28,284 nt of DNA from a virus: IMG/VR virus record IMGVR_UViG_3300020171_000105, positions 1-28,284 of that record, one strand, 5' to 3'. The translations under genes were made by a program, and so were the position numbers. The notes below the pieces were generated by a model. That model searched no databases. It saw only the letters and a list, made by a program, of their open reading frames with translations, and had not been told where the DNA came from. Below are positions 14,611 to 25,600 of the stretch, one piece after another. Position 1 is the first letter of the stretch, and the number at the start of each line of letters is the position of its first letter.

Positions 14611-15519
14611 ATGAGTAGGAAAAACGCAACCTGTTATGGACTGACCGGCGGAGCAACCGGGTCCTTGGATTCGATATTATCAACAAGCCTGACAGATAAC
14701 AGCATGGCGCTGACTATTGATGCCGCAGGGGTATTTTATGCTCATTACTACGATCCTTTGAGCGCTGCCGCGGAATCGAGTCCGGACGTAATTAAGCCCG
14801 ATGATCTGGGTGTAGGGGCTGCCGGAAGATGGTTACTGCTTGCAATAGCGCTGAATAATTACGCCACTGCCGCAGAAATCATCACAGGCACAGAAGCAGC
14901 GAAGGCAGTTGCACCGGATCAGTTAAGGGCATCTGAAGCGACTGCTGCTGAGATAGTGACAGGTACTGCTGTTAAGCTAATCACAGCAAACCAAGCGCAC
15001 ACATCCCTGATGAAAGTTTCTGGTTCCAACCTTGCCATAGGTGCTGACGCTGATGGAGATATGTACTATCGGGCTTCAAGTCTTCTCGCACGACTTGCCA
15101 TAGGCGCAGCAAACCTAAAAAAGTTCGTCAATGCTGCGGGGACTGCGCCGGAGTGGGCGGCGGGTCTATATATTGGAAAGGCCACGCGGGATTTAACGGC
15201 GGCAACCGGTGATGTTGCCTACACGGGTGTTGGATTCAAACCTAACACGGTTATATTTCTTGGGGGAATAAATGAAGCCACAGGTGCTTTTTGGGGCTTT
15301 GGTAATGCGACAGTCAGCTACGGTCTTAGCGCAAATATGGCTGGAACTGCGGATAATTTCCAGGTATTTGATACAGGCTGTATTTTGTATTATATAGGAG
15401 CAGGGGTATATCAGGCCGCAGCTATTAAGACTCTTGATAGTGATGGATTTACTCTCACATGGACTAAAGTAGGGGCTCCAACGGGGACATTAACTGTCTA
15501 CTATGCAGCTTTTAGATAA
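14611..15519 (+). CDS. Tail fibre protein
   Basis: The 302-residue protein starts after AAAGGAG. Residues about 93-130 hold two copies of a module common in fibre shafts: ATAAEIITGTEAAKAVAPDQ and ATAAEIVTGTAVKLITANQ. The C-terminal 110 residues start DVAYTGVGFKPNTVIFLGG and end TGTLTVYYAAFR, a beta-rich tip of the kind used for host recognition. The N-terminus, with FYAHYYDPLSAA and a GRWLLLAI motif, is probably the virion attachment domain and resembles the start of capsule-type tailspike or fibre adapters. No lyase or glycosidase motif is seen, so it probably binds rather than cuts. The following gene is probably its partner. Confidence 0.7.
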   Translation: MSRKNATCYGLTGGATGSLDSILSTSLTDNSMALTIDAAGVFYAHYYDPLSAAAESSPDVIKPDDLGVGAAGRWLLLAIALNNYATAAEIITGTEAAKAVAPDQLRASEATAAEIVTGTAVKLITANQAHTSLMKVSGSNLAIGADADGDMYYRASSLLARLAIGAANLKKFVNAAGTAPEWAAGLYIGKATRDLTAATGDVAYTGVGFKPNTVIFLGGINEATGAFWGFGNATVSYGLSANMAGTADNFQVFDTGCILYYIGAGVYQAAAIKTLDSDGFTLTWTKVGAPTGTLTVYYAAFR

Positions 15520-15529
15520 GGAGAAAACT

Positions 15530-15976
15530 ATGAACCGAGTATGCTTAACAAAAGATGGCAAGTTGATTGAGATGCAGGGCGGTGGTAATGTCGATCGTGT
15601 CTCAGAAGACGAGTTTAATAAAATCAATACTGATAAGGATAAAACTTATCAAAATTATCTTGCTGATTGTGATGCTCTGGAAGCTATGCGGCTTAATACC
15701 CTAAAGCAGAACGCTATCAATGCCGGACGTCTTGAATCTGATATTGAGGTCAAGTGGGTTACTGATGCCGAATACTTGATAGCAAAAGCCGAAGACCCGA
15801 ATGAGATTGCAAGGATAGCAGAGCAAGAAGTGGCAAAAATTAAATCTAAACTTGCAGAACTTGACCTAAAATCTATTCGCTCAATCCGGGAGTGGTTTGT
15901 GAAGCAAGCGGATGCACCAGAGTATCTGGTGGCTTATGATGTGGAAGCAAAAGCCGAGAGAGCTAAACTGAAATAG
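15530..15976 (+). CDS. Tail-fibre-associated protein of unknown function
   Basis: I chose ATG 15530, which has AAGGAG 6 bases upstream (15518-15523), over an in-frame ATG at 15503 inside the fibre gene. The 148-residue product is helical and charged. Its C-terminus (SIRSIREWFVKQADAPEYL, then EAKAERAKL) resembles a sequence found at the end of small proteins encoded right after fibres in many phages. There the pattern is xIRxIREW and a closing EAxxxRAxL. Fibre chaperone or attachment roles are the natural guesses from context, but no experiment-backed function is known to me. Confidence 0.6.
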   Translation: MNRVCLTKDGKLIEMQGGGNVDRVSEDEFNKINTDKDKTYQNYLADCDALEAMRLNTLKQNAINAGRLESDIEVKWVTDAEYLIAKAEDPNEIARIAEQEVAKIKSKLAELDLKSIRSIREWFVKQADAPEYLVAYDVEAKAERAKLK

Positions 15977-16031
15977 CTCGCAAGGGTGGTTTATATACAT
16001 TTACGGGAAACAGAATTGCAGGAGTAATAAA

Positions 16032-16526
16032 ATGGAAGACACAATATTAAGCAACTCACGCCTGACAATGGATAATCCGAGATTCGCGGACAATGTTGCC
16101 CGGATGGTAAGGCTTATGGGAAAGAAGCCCGGAGTTGAAAAAGAATGGGCTGCCATAGCCGCGGGAACAACAGATAAAGATTTCAGGGCAAAAATGAACG
16201 CTGCAATCAATGTTGCGAATAATAAATACAAGGAAGGCAGGCTTGGGCTGGAAAGGCAAAGGCTTGATATTGATAAAGCAAGTCAAGGGGGTCGGCTTGG
16301 GCTTGATCGTCAGCGACTCGATATCGGCAAAACTAATGCGGATAGGGATTTTTATCTTAAAAGCAGGAATCTAAAAATGGATAATGATTGGAAGCCCGGA
16401 GCTGTTCTCGGTGTAGCCGATATTGCGGTGAAAGGGTATTTTGGATCGGAAACCGCTAAGAGAACAAGGCAACGAGCAGATAGGGTTAATCTGCTTAATG
16501 AGAAACTATTCGGCAAGGAGAGATAG
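16032..16526 (+). CDS. Helical repeat protein, possible internal virion protein 1
   Basis: The 164-residue protein has a central duplicated segment, GRLGLERQRLDIDKASQG and GRLGLDRQRLDIGKTNADRD (about residues 69-106). It is followed by DFYLKSRNLKMDN and a short hydrophobic stretch (AVLGVADIAVKGYFG). The repeat is a helical LxLxxQRLDI pattern that also appears in the next gene and near the start of 18492-19631. Preceding AGGAG is 8 bases from ATG. The cluster's position after tail genes and before a giant protein matches the ejection-protein cassettes of short-tailed phages, whose proteins enter the cell with the DNA. The function is inferred from that context. Confidence 0.55.
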   Translation: MEDTILSNSRLTMDNPRFADNVARMVRLMGKKPGVEKEWAAIAAGTTDKDFRAKMNAAINVANNKYKEGRLGLERQRLDIDKASQGGRLGLDRQRLDIGKTNADRDFYLKSRNLKMDNDWKPGAVLGVADIAVKGYFGSETAKRTRQRADRVNLLNEKLFGKER

Positions 16527-16774
16527 AGATGCTGCAACAGTACTTAGCCTCAGGCAGAAACCTGAGAAAGAACCTCGGACAGAAGGAAGCGATTTACGCG
16601 CAGGCCGATCTTCTACCGCAGAGGAATCAGATTAAGGCTGATACCAAATTCAGAGAAGATGAACTCGCTCTTTCCAGAGAGGGACTTGCTCAAGAGGGTA
16701 AATATAACGAACAGAATCTTGCGCTTTCCAGAGAGGGACTTGATATTGACGCGGCAAATGCGGATAGGGATTTT
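16335..16774 (+). repeat. 18-bp direct repeat shared by two adjacent genes
   Basis: AATGCGGATAGGGATTTT occurs at 16335-16352 in the first helical repeat gene and again at 16757-16774 in the second. Both copies encode NADRDF in frame. The two identical copies 422 bases apart suggest that one gene arose by partial duplication of the other, or that the two exchange sequence. Confidence 0.85.
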
Positions 16775-17236
16775 GATTTATCGGTTAAGGGCTTGAAGCA
16801 AGATACGGCGGCTGCCAAAAGGTCAAACCTTCTCGGCGTTGGCAAGCTCGGCCTTGACGCTTATCTCGGTTACAGTGCAAACGCCGATACTCCATCAAGC
16901 ATGATAGCGGGTTCAGATAGTAAAGGCGGTGTTACAAAAGCTGCTGGAGAGTTCTTATCGCCTTCTCCCTCAGGCGGTGTTAGTGGTGTTAGCGGTGGCG
17001 GAGTGTTTGATACAGTCACAGGCGCAATAAAAGAAAGGCCGATTGCCACAGGGTTAGGCGCTGTCGCAGGCTCTTATTTTGCAGATGATCTTGCGGAGGC
17101 TCTCCCTGGTGGAGAAAAAGAATGGGCGGTTGCGGCTCCTGTTGCCGGGGCGATTATTGGGAACGTGGCCTCTAAATACGCGGCTCCTGTTGTGAGTAGT
17201 TTATGGAAAACAGTAGGAAGCTGGTTTGGATTTTAA
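16529..17236 (+). CDS. Helical repeat protein with hydrophobic C-terminus, possible internal virion protein 2
   Basis: The 235-residue protein follows the previous gene after 2 bases. Its N-terminal third carries two copies of ELALSREGL/NLALSREGL (18 codons apart) and then NADRDFDLSVKGLKQD, related to the neighbouring gene. A Gly/Ser linker (PSPSGGVSGVSGGG) leads to a hydrophobic C-terminal half: ATGLGAVAGSYFADDLAEAL, then AVAAPVAGAIIGNVASKYAA and SLWKTVGSWFGF. That half could insert into a membrane. A coiled-coil arm plus membrane-active tail is what one would expect of a protein that lines an ejection channel. The family is not recognised, and the role is inferred. Confidence 0.55.
   Translation: MLQQYLASGRNLRKNLGQKEAIYAQADLLPQRNQIKADTKFREDELALSREGLAQEGKYNEQNLALSREGLDIDAANADRDFDLSVKGLKQDTAAAKRSNLLGVGKLGLDAYLGYSANADTPSSMIAGSDSKGGVTKAAGEFLSPSPSGGVSGVSGGGVFDTVTGAIKERPIATGLGAVAGSYFADDLAEALPGGEKEWAVAAPVAGAIIGNVASKYAAPVVSSLWKTVGSWFGF
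16670..16742 (+). repeat. 19-bp direct repeat inside the second helical repeat gene
   Basis: CTTTCCAGAGAGGGACTTG is present at 16670-16688 and 16724-16742, 54 bases apart (18 codons, in frame). It encodes the LSREGL repeat. Exact identity points to recent tandem duplication or gene conversion. Confidence 0.9.
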
Positions 17237-17253
17237 GCAAGGAGAATTGAAAG

Positions 17254-18495
17254 ATGGCTCAAATAAATATCGCAAGTTATGGTAGGAAATACAAAAATCT
17301 TCTTGATACAAGTGGCGTGAGAAGCCCTATTCGTAGGATAGCGTCACCCATTACATCGCCCATTACAAAGCCCATTACAAAGCCCATTACAAAGCAGGCT
17401 ATTTACGAATCGGTGAAAGATCCCATGTCTATGCTGCCGGATATATATAATTATACTGGCGGTGACGGCGGAGATAAGTCTGGTTCTTTGGATGCAGGGT
17501 ATGACCCTTCTGAAACACAGCAGGCGGCAGACAGGATAATGTCTGACTTTATGGGATATGATGCTGTTGGCATGGGGAAAAAAGCGGTCTCTCTTGGTTG
17601 GAACGCCATCACATCTCCGGTTACAATGGGGGTGCCTTTTGCTGAAGACGTACTATCTGAGACGCTTGGCGCGATCAACACAAGGCAGAACTCACTTGCC
17701 CTTAACGATATTATGACCGAAAACGAAGATATCTCTCCCGAGATTGGGAGGTCTGCCCTTAATTCAATACGCGGAACAACGGTTAGCGATGATCTGGCAA
17801 CTATAGGCATAGAGGCAATGGGTGATGAAGGTAGAAAGTCGGCACAGCAATTAAGCAGTCTTTCCGAAAAAGCGGCTTTTGATAAATCTCATCCTGTACT
17901 CGGATTTGCCAAACATAATGTAACTGACCCGATTTGGAGCGCGGTTAAGAATGTGTTCGGAGAAGCTACGCCGGGAACGACGAATCAAACACCATCTGTT
18001 GATTTTTCAAGCGCAGAGAATAAAGGCATGGGTGTAAATTCAGGTTTTGCTAATCCAAGAGGTGTAGTTGGTTCATCTGCTGCAAGCACAAACTCTATGG
18101 ACGACGGCCACATGGATGCCGGGGTTGCTGATGCTATCGGGTCTGACGCTGGCAAGATAGTGTGTTCTGCCATGAATGAACTCTACGGGTTTGGACATGA
18201 AAGAAATATCGCATGGCTGAGATACTCAAAATATCGCTTAAAACCTGAACACGCCATAGGGTATCACTTCCTCTTTAAGCCTTTGGTTAAGATAGGCTTT
18301 AAATCAGGCAACAGATGGTATCATTTAATTGTAAGAAAGACCCTTGAACATATCGCAACCCGCAGGACGGACGATTTAAGCGCGGAAATGAACAAAACAA
18401 AACGGGATTTAATCGGCAGGATTGAAAGGGCTATTCTGGAACCCATTTGTTTCTGGGCAGGCAGATTGCTTGATAAAAAGGAGTGCCATAAATGA
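17254..18495 (+). CDS. Phage protein with tandem PITK repeat and conserved C-terminal domain, possible ejection protein
   Basis: The 413-residue protein opens with a basic segment and then SPITSPITKPITKPITKQA (residues 31-49). The middle has hydrophobic/amphipathic parts (GMGKKAVSLGWNAITSPVTMG) and a Gly/Ser-rich linker. Residues 299-405 form a domain I have seen at the C-terminus of phage structural proteins: GKIVCSAMNELYGFG, then IAWLRYSKYRLKP, HAIGYHFLFKPLVK, and VRKTLEHIATRRTDDL with AEM and LEPICFWAGRLL. That domain has no known enzymatic role to my knowledge. AAGGAG lies 10 bases upstream. It is grouped with the ejection cassette by position and ends in an ATGA overlap with the next gene. 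Confidence 0.6.
   Translation: MAQINIASYGRKYKNLLDTSGVRSPIRRIASPITSPITKPITKPITKQAIYESVKDPMSMLPDIYNYTGGDGGDKSGSLDAGYDPSETQQAADRIMSDFMGYDAVGMGKKAVSLGWNAITSPVTMGVPFAEDVLSETLGAINTRQNSLALNDIMTENEDISPEIGRSALNSIRGTTVSDDLATIGIEAMGDEGRKSAQQLSSLSEKAAFDKSHPVLGFAKHNVTDPIWSAVKNVFGEATPGTTNQTPSVDFSSAENKGMGVNSGFANPRGVVGSSAASTNSMDDGHMDAGVADAIGSDAGKIVCSAMNELYGFGHERNIAWLRYSKYRLKPEHAIGYHFLFKPLVKIGFKSGNRWYHLIVRKTLEHIATRRTDDLSAEMNKTKRDLIGRIERAILEPICFWAGRLLDKKECHK
17347..17394 (+). repeat. Four tandem 12-bp units (PITS/PITK)
   Basis: CCCATTACATCG is followed by three identical CCCATTACAAAG units (17347-17358, 17359-17370, 17371-17382, 17383-17394). They encode PITS-PITK-PITK-PITK. The three perfect copies suggest ongoing slipped-strand copy-number change that keeps the frame. 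Confidence 0.95.
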
Positions 18496-19631
18496 GACAA
18501 AACTTATTCGGAGAATTAAGCTCAATCGGGGATACGGTATATAAAGGCCTTACGGCTCCGGCTGATTATGCGCTTCAAAATGCCAAGCTGGGCCTTGAGG
18601 AAAAGAAACTCGGTTTCGATATCGGCCAGCAGAAGGAAGAGTCTGAGAGAAAGAAGAAGACATTTGATCTGGACTTACCGGAAGCCGAGCATAAAGCTGC
18701 ATTGTTTAAAGAAGAAGAAGCCCGCGCCAATGCTCCTGTAAGGGCTACTGATATATTGGGCGATTCAATATCCGGACTGAAATTCGGATATTCACTCGAT
18801 AAAGATGGCATGACGAACATCGATAAGATAAAACAGGTCACCGGGACCATCCTTGATACGGACGAATTTTCTCCCACAGCAGGAGCTTTCATAAACGCCA
18901 AAACAGGCAAGGCTATGACGCAACGGGAGTTTGAAAGATTCATGCCGCAGGTTGATATGATTCTTGAAGCCAATGCAGATCCGGTTAAGTTCTTGAAAAT
19001 GACCAAGGAAAATATCGATGATGATCTTTACAGGGGTAAGATTACAAAAGAAGAACATGCCGCCCTGCAGAAAGAAGTTAAGGGCTACGATAACGATCAA
19101 ACTCACCTGAAAGCATACGAGGCAAAACTTCAAAGACTTGCCAGATTCAAAGGCACGGAAGCTGAACTCGCCAGGAAGCGGACAGAGGAAAAGATCAAGA
19201 TTTACCGGGATAAAATTGATAAGACCGAAACCCGGAAAGCTGATTTTGCGGATAAGAAGAAGCTGCTTGATAAGGAAATTGCGGCCGGCAAATACGCCAA
19301 GACTCCTGAAAAGCCGGAAATGAACGAGCCGAAGGCAAGAGAGGAATTGTTTAAACTCGCAAAATGGGAAACTCAACTCGATAAAACCGGGGGCATGGAC
19401 GATATGCTTTTTGCCATGATAGCAAAAGACAACCCCGATCTCGCAGGCAAAATGCAGGGAGCCGACAAAACCGAAGCCAAGAAATTCATTAACGAGCAAA
19501 GGAATTATTATAAGGGCTTCCTGACTGCCAACAAAACAGCGAAAGACCTTGGTGGAGGCGGTTCAGGAGCGACTCACGTTTATATTCCAGGCCAGGGAAT
19601 CGTTTTAAAGAATCCGAAAGGACAGCGGTAA
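18492..19631 (+). CDS. Coiled-coil virion protein, possible ejection protein
   Basis: The 379-residue protein starts inside the previous stop (ATGA) after AAGGAG. The N-terminus repeats the cassette's theme (LQNAKLGLEEKKLGFDIGQQ, residues 28-47). Long charged helices follow, especially about residues 195-300 (HLKAYEAKLQRLARFKGTEA, then KIKIYRDKIDKTETRK), probably a coiled coil. The C-terminus ends with a Gly-rich turn and ATHVYIPGQGIVLKNPKGQR. There are no cysteines and no enzyme motif. Lysine and glutamate richness and location just before the giant protein suggest a second internal virion protein, perhaps binding DNA or packing beside the portal. The function is inferred. Confidence 0.55.
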   Translation: MRQNLFGELSSIGDTVYKGLTAPADYALQNAKLGLEEKKLGFDIGQQKEESERKKKTFDLDLPEAEHKAALFKEEEARANAPVRATDILGDSISGLKFGYSLDKDGMTNIDKIKQVTGTILDTDEFSPTAGAFINAKTGKAMTQREFERFMPQVDMILEANADPVKFLKMTKENIDDDLYRGKITKEEHAALQKEVKGYDNDQTHLKAYEAKLQRLARFKGTEAELARKRTEEKIKIYRDKIDKTETRKADFADKKKLLDKEIAAGKYAKTPEKPEMNEPKAREELFKLAKWETQLDKTGGMDDMLFAMIAKDNPDLAGKMQGADKTEAKKFINEQRNYYKGFLTANKTAKDLGGGGSGATHVYIPGQGIVLKNPKGQR

Positions 19632-22600
19632 ATGCCTGTTATTGAAATACCCGATAAACAGATGGTCGTTGACTTTCCGAACACCATGACCGCACAGGAA
19701 ATCGAAACGGCTATTCAGGGCGAGATATACGGCCAGAGGGAAAAATCTGCCCCGATTGTTTCTGTTCCCAATACCCCTGTGCCCCTTGATTATGGGTTAA
19801 GGGCAGACGGTACACCCAAAGGAACAGGTTGGCTCGGAGAGTTAAAAAGACCTGACGGAAAAGTATCGACCGAACTTTCAATAGGCGTTGAATTTGATGG
19901 AAAAGAAAGAGAAATACCCGCCCTTGTTCCGACATTAATAAAACCTGAAATCGACCATCTTCTGTCAGGAGCCAAACCCACAGACGCGATTGTAAATAAG
20001 GCAGTAGCATTTGCAAGGCAAAGAATCTCTCAAGGTAAGAGTCCTTTTAAGGAACAACCAAAGATCGCCGCTTCCGACAGATTTAATCCGGCTATTTCTA
20101 CCATTGCCCGGAGAGCGGAGAGGGGCGCACAGGAACAGGCAGACCAGCTGGGCGCTCCAATTTCAACTATTACTGGGAAACCGATACCGACAACAGATGA
20201 AAAGTTTGAGCAGACGGCTTTCATGCGAGATGCACCGGCGTCAGCTATTGGAATATTGGGTGGAATAGGCGCTCAAGCACTTGGCGGATATACCGCTCTT
20301 TTAAGATTGGTATCAACAGGCGATCTTGACAAGGCAAAGACAGTTCTTGACGAGATAAGCGCACAGCCAGCCAAGTTCATTAAGACCCCACAGCAGGCAA
20401 AGGTGGTTGAGAACATCAGTAAGGCCATGATGTACCTCCCGGAGAAAGGCGGAGAAGCCCTTGCATGGATGGGGAAAATCGCAGACACCGAACTTCAGAA
20501 GATGGGATCAGCACCAACATACCTTGAACCTACCGGAAAAACAATCGGGGAAGCCGCCGTTATTCTGGCTTTCCCTGCCCTGAAAGCCAAGATTGCAAAA
20601 TCAAACTGGTTCAGGATGTTGGCAAACGAGGAACGCGGACTCGTAGTTCAATCCCTTGATAATGCCATTAAGATGAATCCGAAAATGACCGAGGGCGAGA
20701 TCCTCCGGAAATGGGATAATCCGCAATGGAGAGAGGAAGCCTTATCAAAAAGAGCCACAGGCGAAACCCCACAATCAGGAGCCTCCGCCGGAACGCCCGC
20801 ACCGAAACCATCACCGACAGACGGACTGCCCCCCGAAGAAATTATAAGAAGGACAGAAATACTCGAATCGCAGGCAGCCAAAGGAATTAAGCTGACCCCG
20901 AAGCAGGAAGTGAATCTTAATGCGTATAAGTCGCTTATTGCCGAAAGAATAAAACCGACAATAAGCAAAGAGGATATTACCCCGACAATGGCTGGCCCCC
21001 TTCTTGGCCGGGAACCAATTCAAAGCGTCCTACCTAAAACCATCGACACCTCCTCGGTGGAAACCACGCAGACAGTTCCCGGCCAAGAACCTATTTCGCA
21101 AACCCCCAAGAAGCTGATGAACATTCCCGTAAATATCGTTGAGTCAAAAACAGAAAACGGGGTCAGTCACGAACTTTATAAAGCGGCCTCTGAAAAAGAC
21201 AATCGGAGTTTTTATCGTATTTTTGATACCGAATCGGGGAAGGCGGTAGGCGTAAAGGGTTATCCGACACTCGAAGCGGCAAAACGGGCGTATGAAAGCG
21301 TAGACGCGTCCGCTACCCTTACGGCAGTAAAGGTTGGCGAGGAGCCTTCGTCAGAAGCCCCCACAATAGAGCAAACCGAAAAGGCGGGTACGGATAAGGC
21401 TGCTGAAACGGAAGTTCCCGATCTTGACGCCCTTGACCTTATGGCGGTCGATATTTTGAACACCAAAGGTAATGAAAGAGGCGATTATGGAGAAGGAACC
21501 GTGCATCAAATCGGAAGTTCAAACCCAGAATGGTTCAAGAAGCTGAACAAGTCTATCGACTTTGAACATTTCAACGGCGAGAAGACTGTTAAATATGATG
21601 GCATAAGCCGAGACACCTTCTTTGCTATCCAGAAAAAGATTAAGGCCAAAGGCGTTGACTCTCTGACTGAGATTCAGAAGCGATATTACTTTTTCATTCA
21701 ACAGGTGATCCCCGATTTCAAAGCCCAAAGTTCAGACTTTAAGGCGATGGACGACCTTGCCTTCATGGAAGAGAAGGGTTACGAGCCTCTTGGCGGTAAA
21801 AAGATTATCGCAGGCGACCTGAAAGATGGCGACAAGGTTATTATCCGGGGAGAGGAATTTGAAAACAAGGGTATGAACGCAGACGGAACCATGACCCTTG
21901 AGGATGGCATACCGATTAAGGTTGATGTGTTTGACGAGATTACCATTGAGAGGATTAAGAAAGCTCCAATACCCGAAATGCCGGAGGAACTCAGAAAGAA
22001 AATCGAGGAAGCGGCAATAAAGGCAGGCGGCAGGCTCGACTACACAAAAGATGGTAAGCCGGGATATGCACACGACAGGGGAACTTTCAGCGTAACCGAT
22101 TTAAGCATGCCGGGGAATGAGACCTCTTTTGATGTGAGAACGCCGGAAGAAATTGCAGGGAAATTCGCGGAGGCCAGAAAAGCGGCGGAGAAAGCAAAGA
22201 CCGAAACCCTTCCCGAAGGTTTAACCGTCAACTGGAATAAAGTCGAAACCAAAGTCAAGGACGGCGTAAAAGGGACATATTACGCTACTTACAATAAAGA
22301 TGGCTCGTTTAAGAAATGGCACACAAAGACCGAGATTGACCGTCTAAAAACCCTCAAGGGAACCGAAGGGCTTAATTTAAAGCAGGATAGTTACGGCAAA
22401 CAGACCGGAGTAACCGGGAAGGAAACCAAAGGGAAACAGGCTGGATTCGGGTTTGTTGTTGAAGATCCGAGTCAACCGGAGATGTTCAGTCAAGAACCTC
22501 CTCCTGCAAGTAAGGTTAAGGCTGCTGAAAAGAAACCTGAAAGCCCAGAGGAATTTAATATAGGTAATTTCAGCGATAAGCCGGTCACAATGCAGATGCC

Positions 22601-25600
22601 GGAACTCGTTCAGCTATTCAAAGAACTATCTCAAGGCAAGTATCCCCAGATCACGAAAATCATAGGCCGTTCACTTAGAACTCAGGGCGCCTTTAATCCT
22701 GTTACTGGCGGAGTCAGATTACAGAAAGATATCTTTGCTGATCAGACCTGGGCTTTAAAGGTACTCGCGCATGAGATAGGCCATTGGATTGATTGGATGC
22801 CAGATAAGAATCTAAGCCGAGGAAATATACTCGGCAGGGTCGCCTCTCTCAAGGGATATATGGATCATTGGCTCGATGATATCTATGGCGGTAAAGGACG
22901 TATCACGGATGCCGACAAGAAGTTTTTTAAGAGGGAGGCTAAAAAGCTGGCAGGCGGTGAAAGATGGATTGATGAGGTTATCGAAAAGACACTCCCGATC
23001 ACTCCGGACGATATCCTTGATATCTGGAACTCCGGGTTACCGAAAGAAGCCCTTCATGCTGGCCTGCTTGATTATATCATGCGCCTGGATACCGCAGAAA
23101 AGAAAGCCATCGTTGTCGCTGCAATGAAAGGAATTATCCCGGATGATGTAAAGCAATTCGCCCGGATCGCCAAAGAATACACAGGCAAGAAAATCAAGGT
23201 TAAGATTCCTGCAAGCGATCAGGCTATTATGGATAAATACAAGGAGTTGATTGCGGAAGAACTCAAAAAGAGGAACATCTATAACCTTGACGAGATCAGG
23301 AACGAGCTTAAAGCCTTCACGCAGGAATGGAAACCTTTCGAACCCGACGGAGATCCGACATACACGAAATATCGGTTCAGCGGCAAAGAGCTTTACGCAG
23401 ACGCCATGAGCGGCCTCTTGACGAACCCGGACGCTTTCAGGGTTGTAGCGCCCAGGTTCTATTCGGCATGGTTCTCATGGATACACAGGAAGCCGGAATT
23501 TAAGTCGGTATGGGAAGCTTGGCAGAATAAAATAAGTGCTGGCTCCGAAGAAGTTACCAAAGAGCGTATGCAGAACATATACGATATGTTTGAAAAGAAC
23601 GACAAAGCCCGGATTGATGAACTGATGAAGCAGCGCGAAGGCTCGATTGTATCTGCTTATGACGGCTTAATGACATATTTCTGGGATAAGAATCACAAGG
23701 CGCTCGGACTATTACGGACTTTAAAGAAAGAGAAAGGCGTTAATGCGGATCATGCAACAGAAACAAGGAATATGATCGAAGAAGCCAACTATATCGCCAG
23801 CGAAATAAGCGTATATGTTGGAGATATCTTTGAACATATTATGAATCCGATTGAAGCTATGGGGTATGACGCAAAAGAACTCGGACTCGTACTTTTCCAG
23901 AAAAGGGTTTTAGGTGATAGATCAGAGATCGGGAACCCGCTCGGTCACTCCCCGGAAACGACAACAGTTGATATCAAGAACATTGAGGATAATATCTGGG
24001 GCAAGGAAAAAACAAAGGCGATTAATGATTTTGCAGACAAGTTAAGATCCATAAGAGAAAGCCTCGTCCTTCCCTTGGTGCAAGAATCGGGTTTGGCAAC
24101 CCCTGAATTTATGGGAAAAATCAAGGATACCAAATCATATGCAACCTTCTCCAATATCGAATGGTTTAAAAACAAAGGGGGTTCCGGCCCCGGAGCTGGA
24201 TTCTATCGGCAGATAGGAACGCTTAGCGAGATAGAGAATCCGCTTGTTTCTTTGATATTAAAAGATATCAGCCTTGTCAGGGCGGCGCGAATAAACATTA
24301 CAAAAAGAGAGCTTTCAATAGACCTCTATCATGCCGGAGCGATTGAACAGGCAAAAATGCGATGGAGTAAGGATGCCAACGGCAATGTACCGGTTGAGCC
24401 GACAGACCCTAAAAAATCCCCGTATTCCTTTATGGTTCAGGGTAAAGCAGAGCATTATTATGTCAGTAAGAAAATAGCTGATATGTTTGCATATGCCCCG
24501 GTTGAAGCTCAACAGCTTGCAACGATATGGAGATATTTATCACAACCGATACGCGAAATATTCGTTTCAAAGAATCCGATATGGATGACAAGAAACGTAA
24601 TCAGAGACGTTCGGCAAACGATTAAAAATATTCCGGAAGTTACACTGAAAGATATTCCGAAACTCTTGCTTGAATATAAAAGGGCTTTCAATGAAGTCCG
24701 AAGATACGTATTTGGAAAAGAAATGTCTCCCGCTATTCGTCAACTGTTTTTAGATAAAGCAATTCCAGTAAATAGGATATGGGCTGGATTTGACGAAACG
24801 ACCGAATCCGAACTTGACAGAATTGGTATCTCTTTGGACTTGTCGAGAAAACAGAATCTTGATTCCGCCATAGCGATAAGAGCAATAAAAAGTTTTTGGG
24901 ATGCTTTGGACAAGGTCGGCATGATATCTGACATATGGGGAAAAGTTGCTGGCGGAAAATATCTCAAGAAGTATTCGGATAGAACTCCAAAGCAGATAGC
25001 CGGCGTGGTAAGGCGCAGAGTTGGAACTCCTGATTATAAAAGGACTGGCACAGGGCAACAGATTACAAACAGCGTTGCTCTGTTTTCCAATATAGGCAAG
25101 GAGGGTGTTCGGGCAGCAATAGAATCTGCAACCGAAGATCCGGGCGGATACGCATGGAAAACTCTTTGGATGAATGTAATGCCGAAGCTCATTATTAACG
25201 CTCTTGGTTCAGGGGCTATTTTATGGGGCATGAATAAACTCGGATATGACGATAAAGACGATGAAGATATCAAGAAAGTCAAAACACTTCAAAGGGTTAT
25301 TGAGGGCATATCTGAATACGACAGGGCAAACTATACGATTATACCGCTTGGTTTAACTGATAGTGGAAAGTCGGCTTTCCTGAGAATCCCGGAAGACTAC
25401 GAAGGACAGTTCTGGGGGGCTCTTGTTCATAAATTAATGACGGGAAGGATTTTGGGGCATGAAGGAGTTTTTAACCTTATTGGCGACCAATCCCCATATA
25501 GTTGGCATCCCTATATTAATGCAATATCCAGACTGTCGGCATATTATGTTAAAGGACAAAATCCAGTCGATGATTACCGGGGCCGGAGCATTATGTCAGA

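Noticed and set aside
18792-19499. Antisense open frame of 235 codons opposite the coiled-coil gene
   Set aside because: Lys/Glu-rich codons (AAA, GAA) on the plus strand give long stop-free Phe-rich antisense frames. The translation is Phe/Leu/Cys-rich and implausible.
22876-23127. Plus-strand alternative frame of 83 codons inside the giant gene
   Set aside because: No start signal was seen and the composition is that of a frame shadow.
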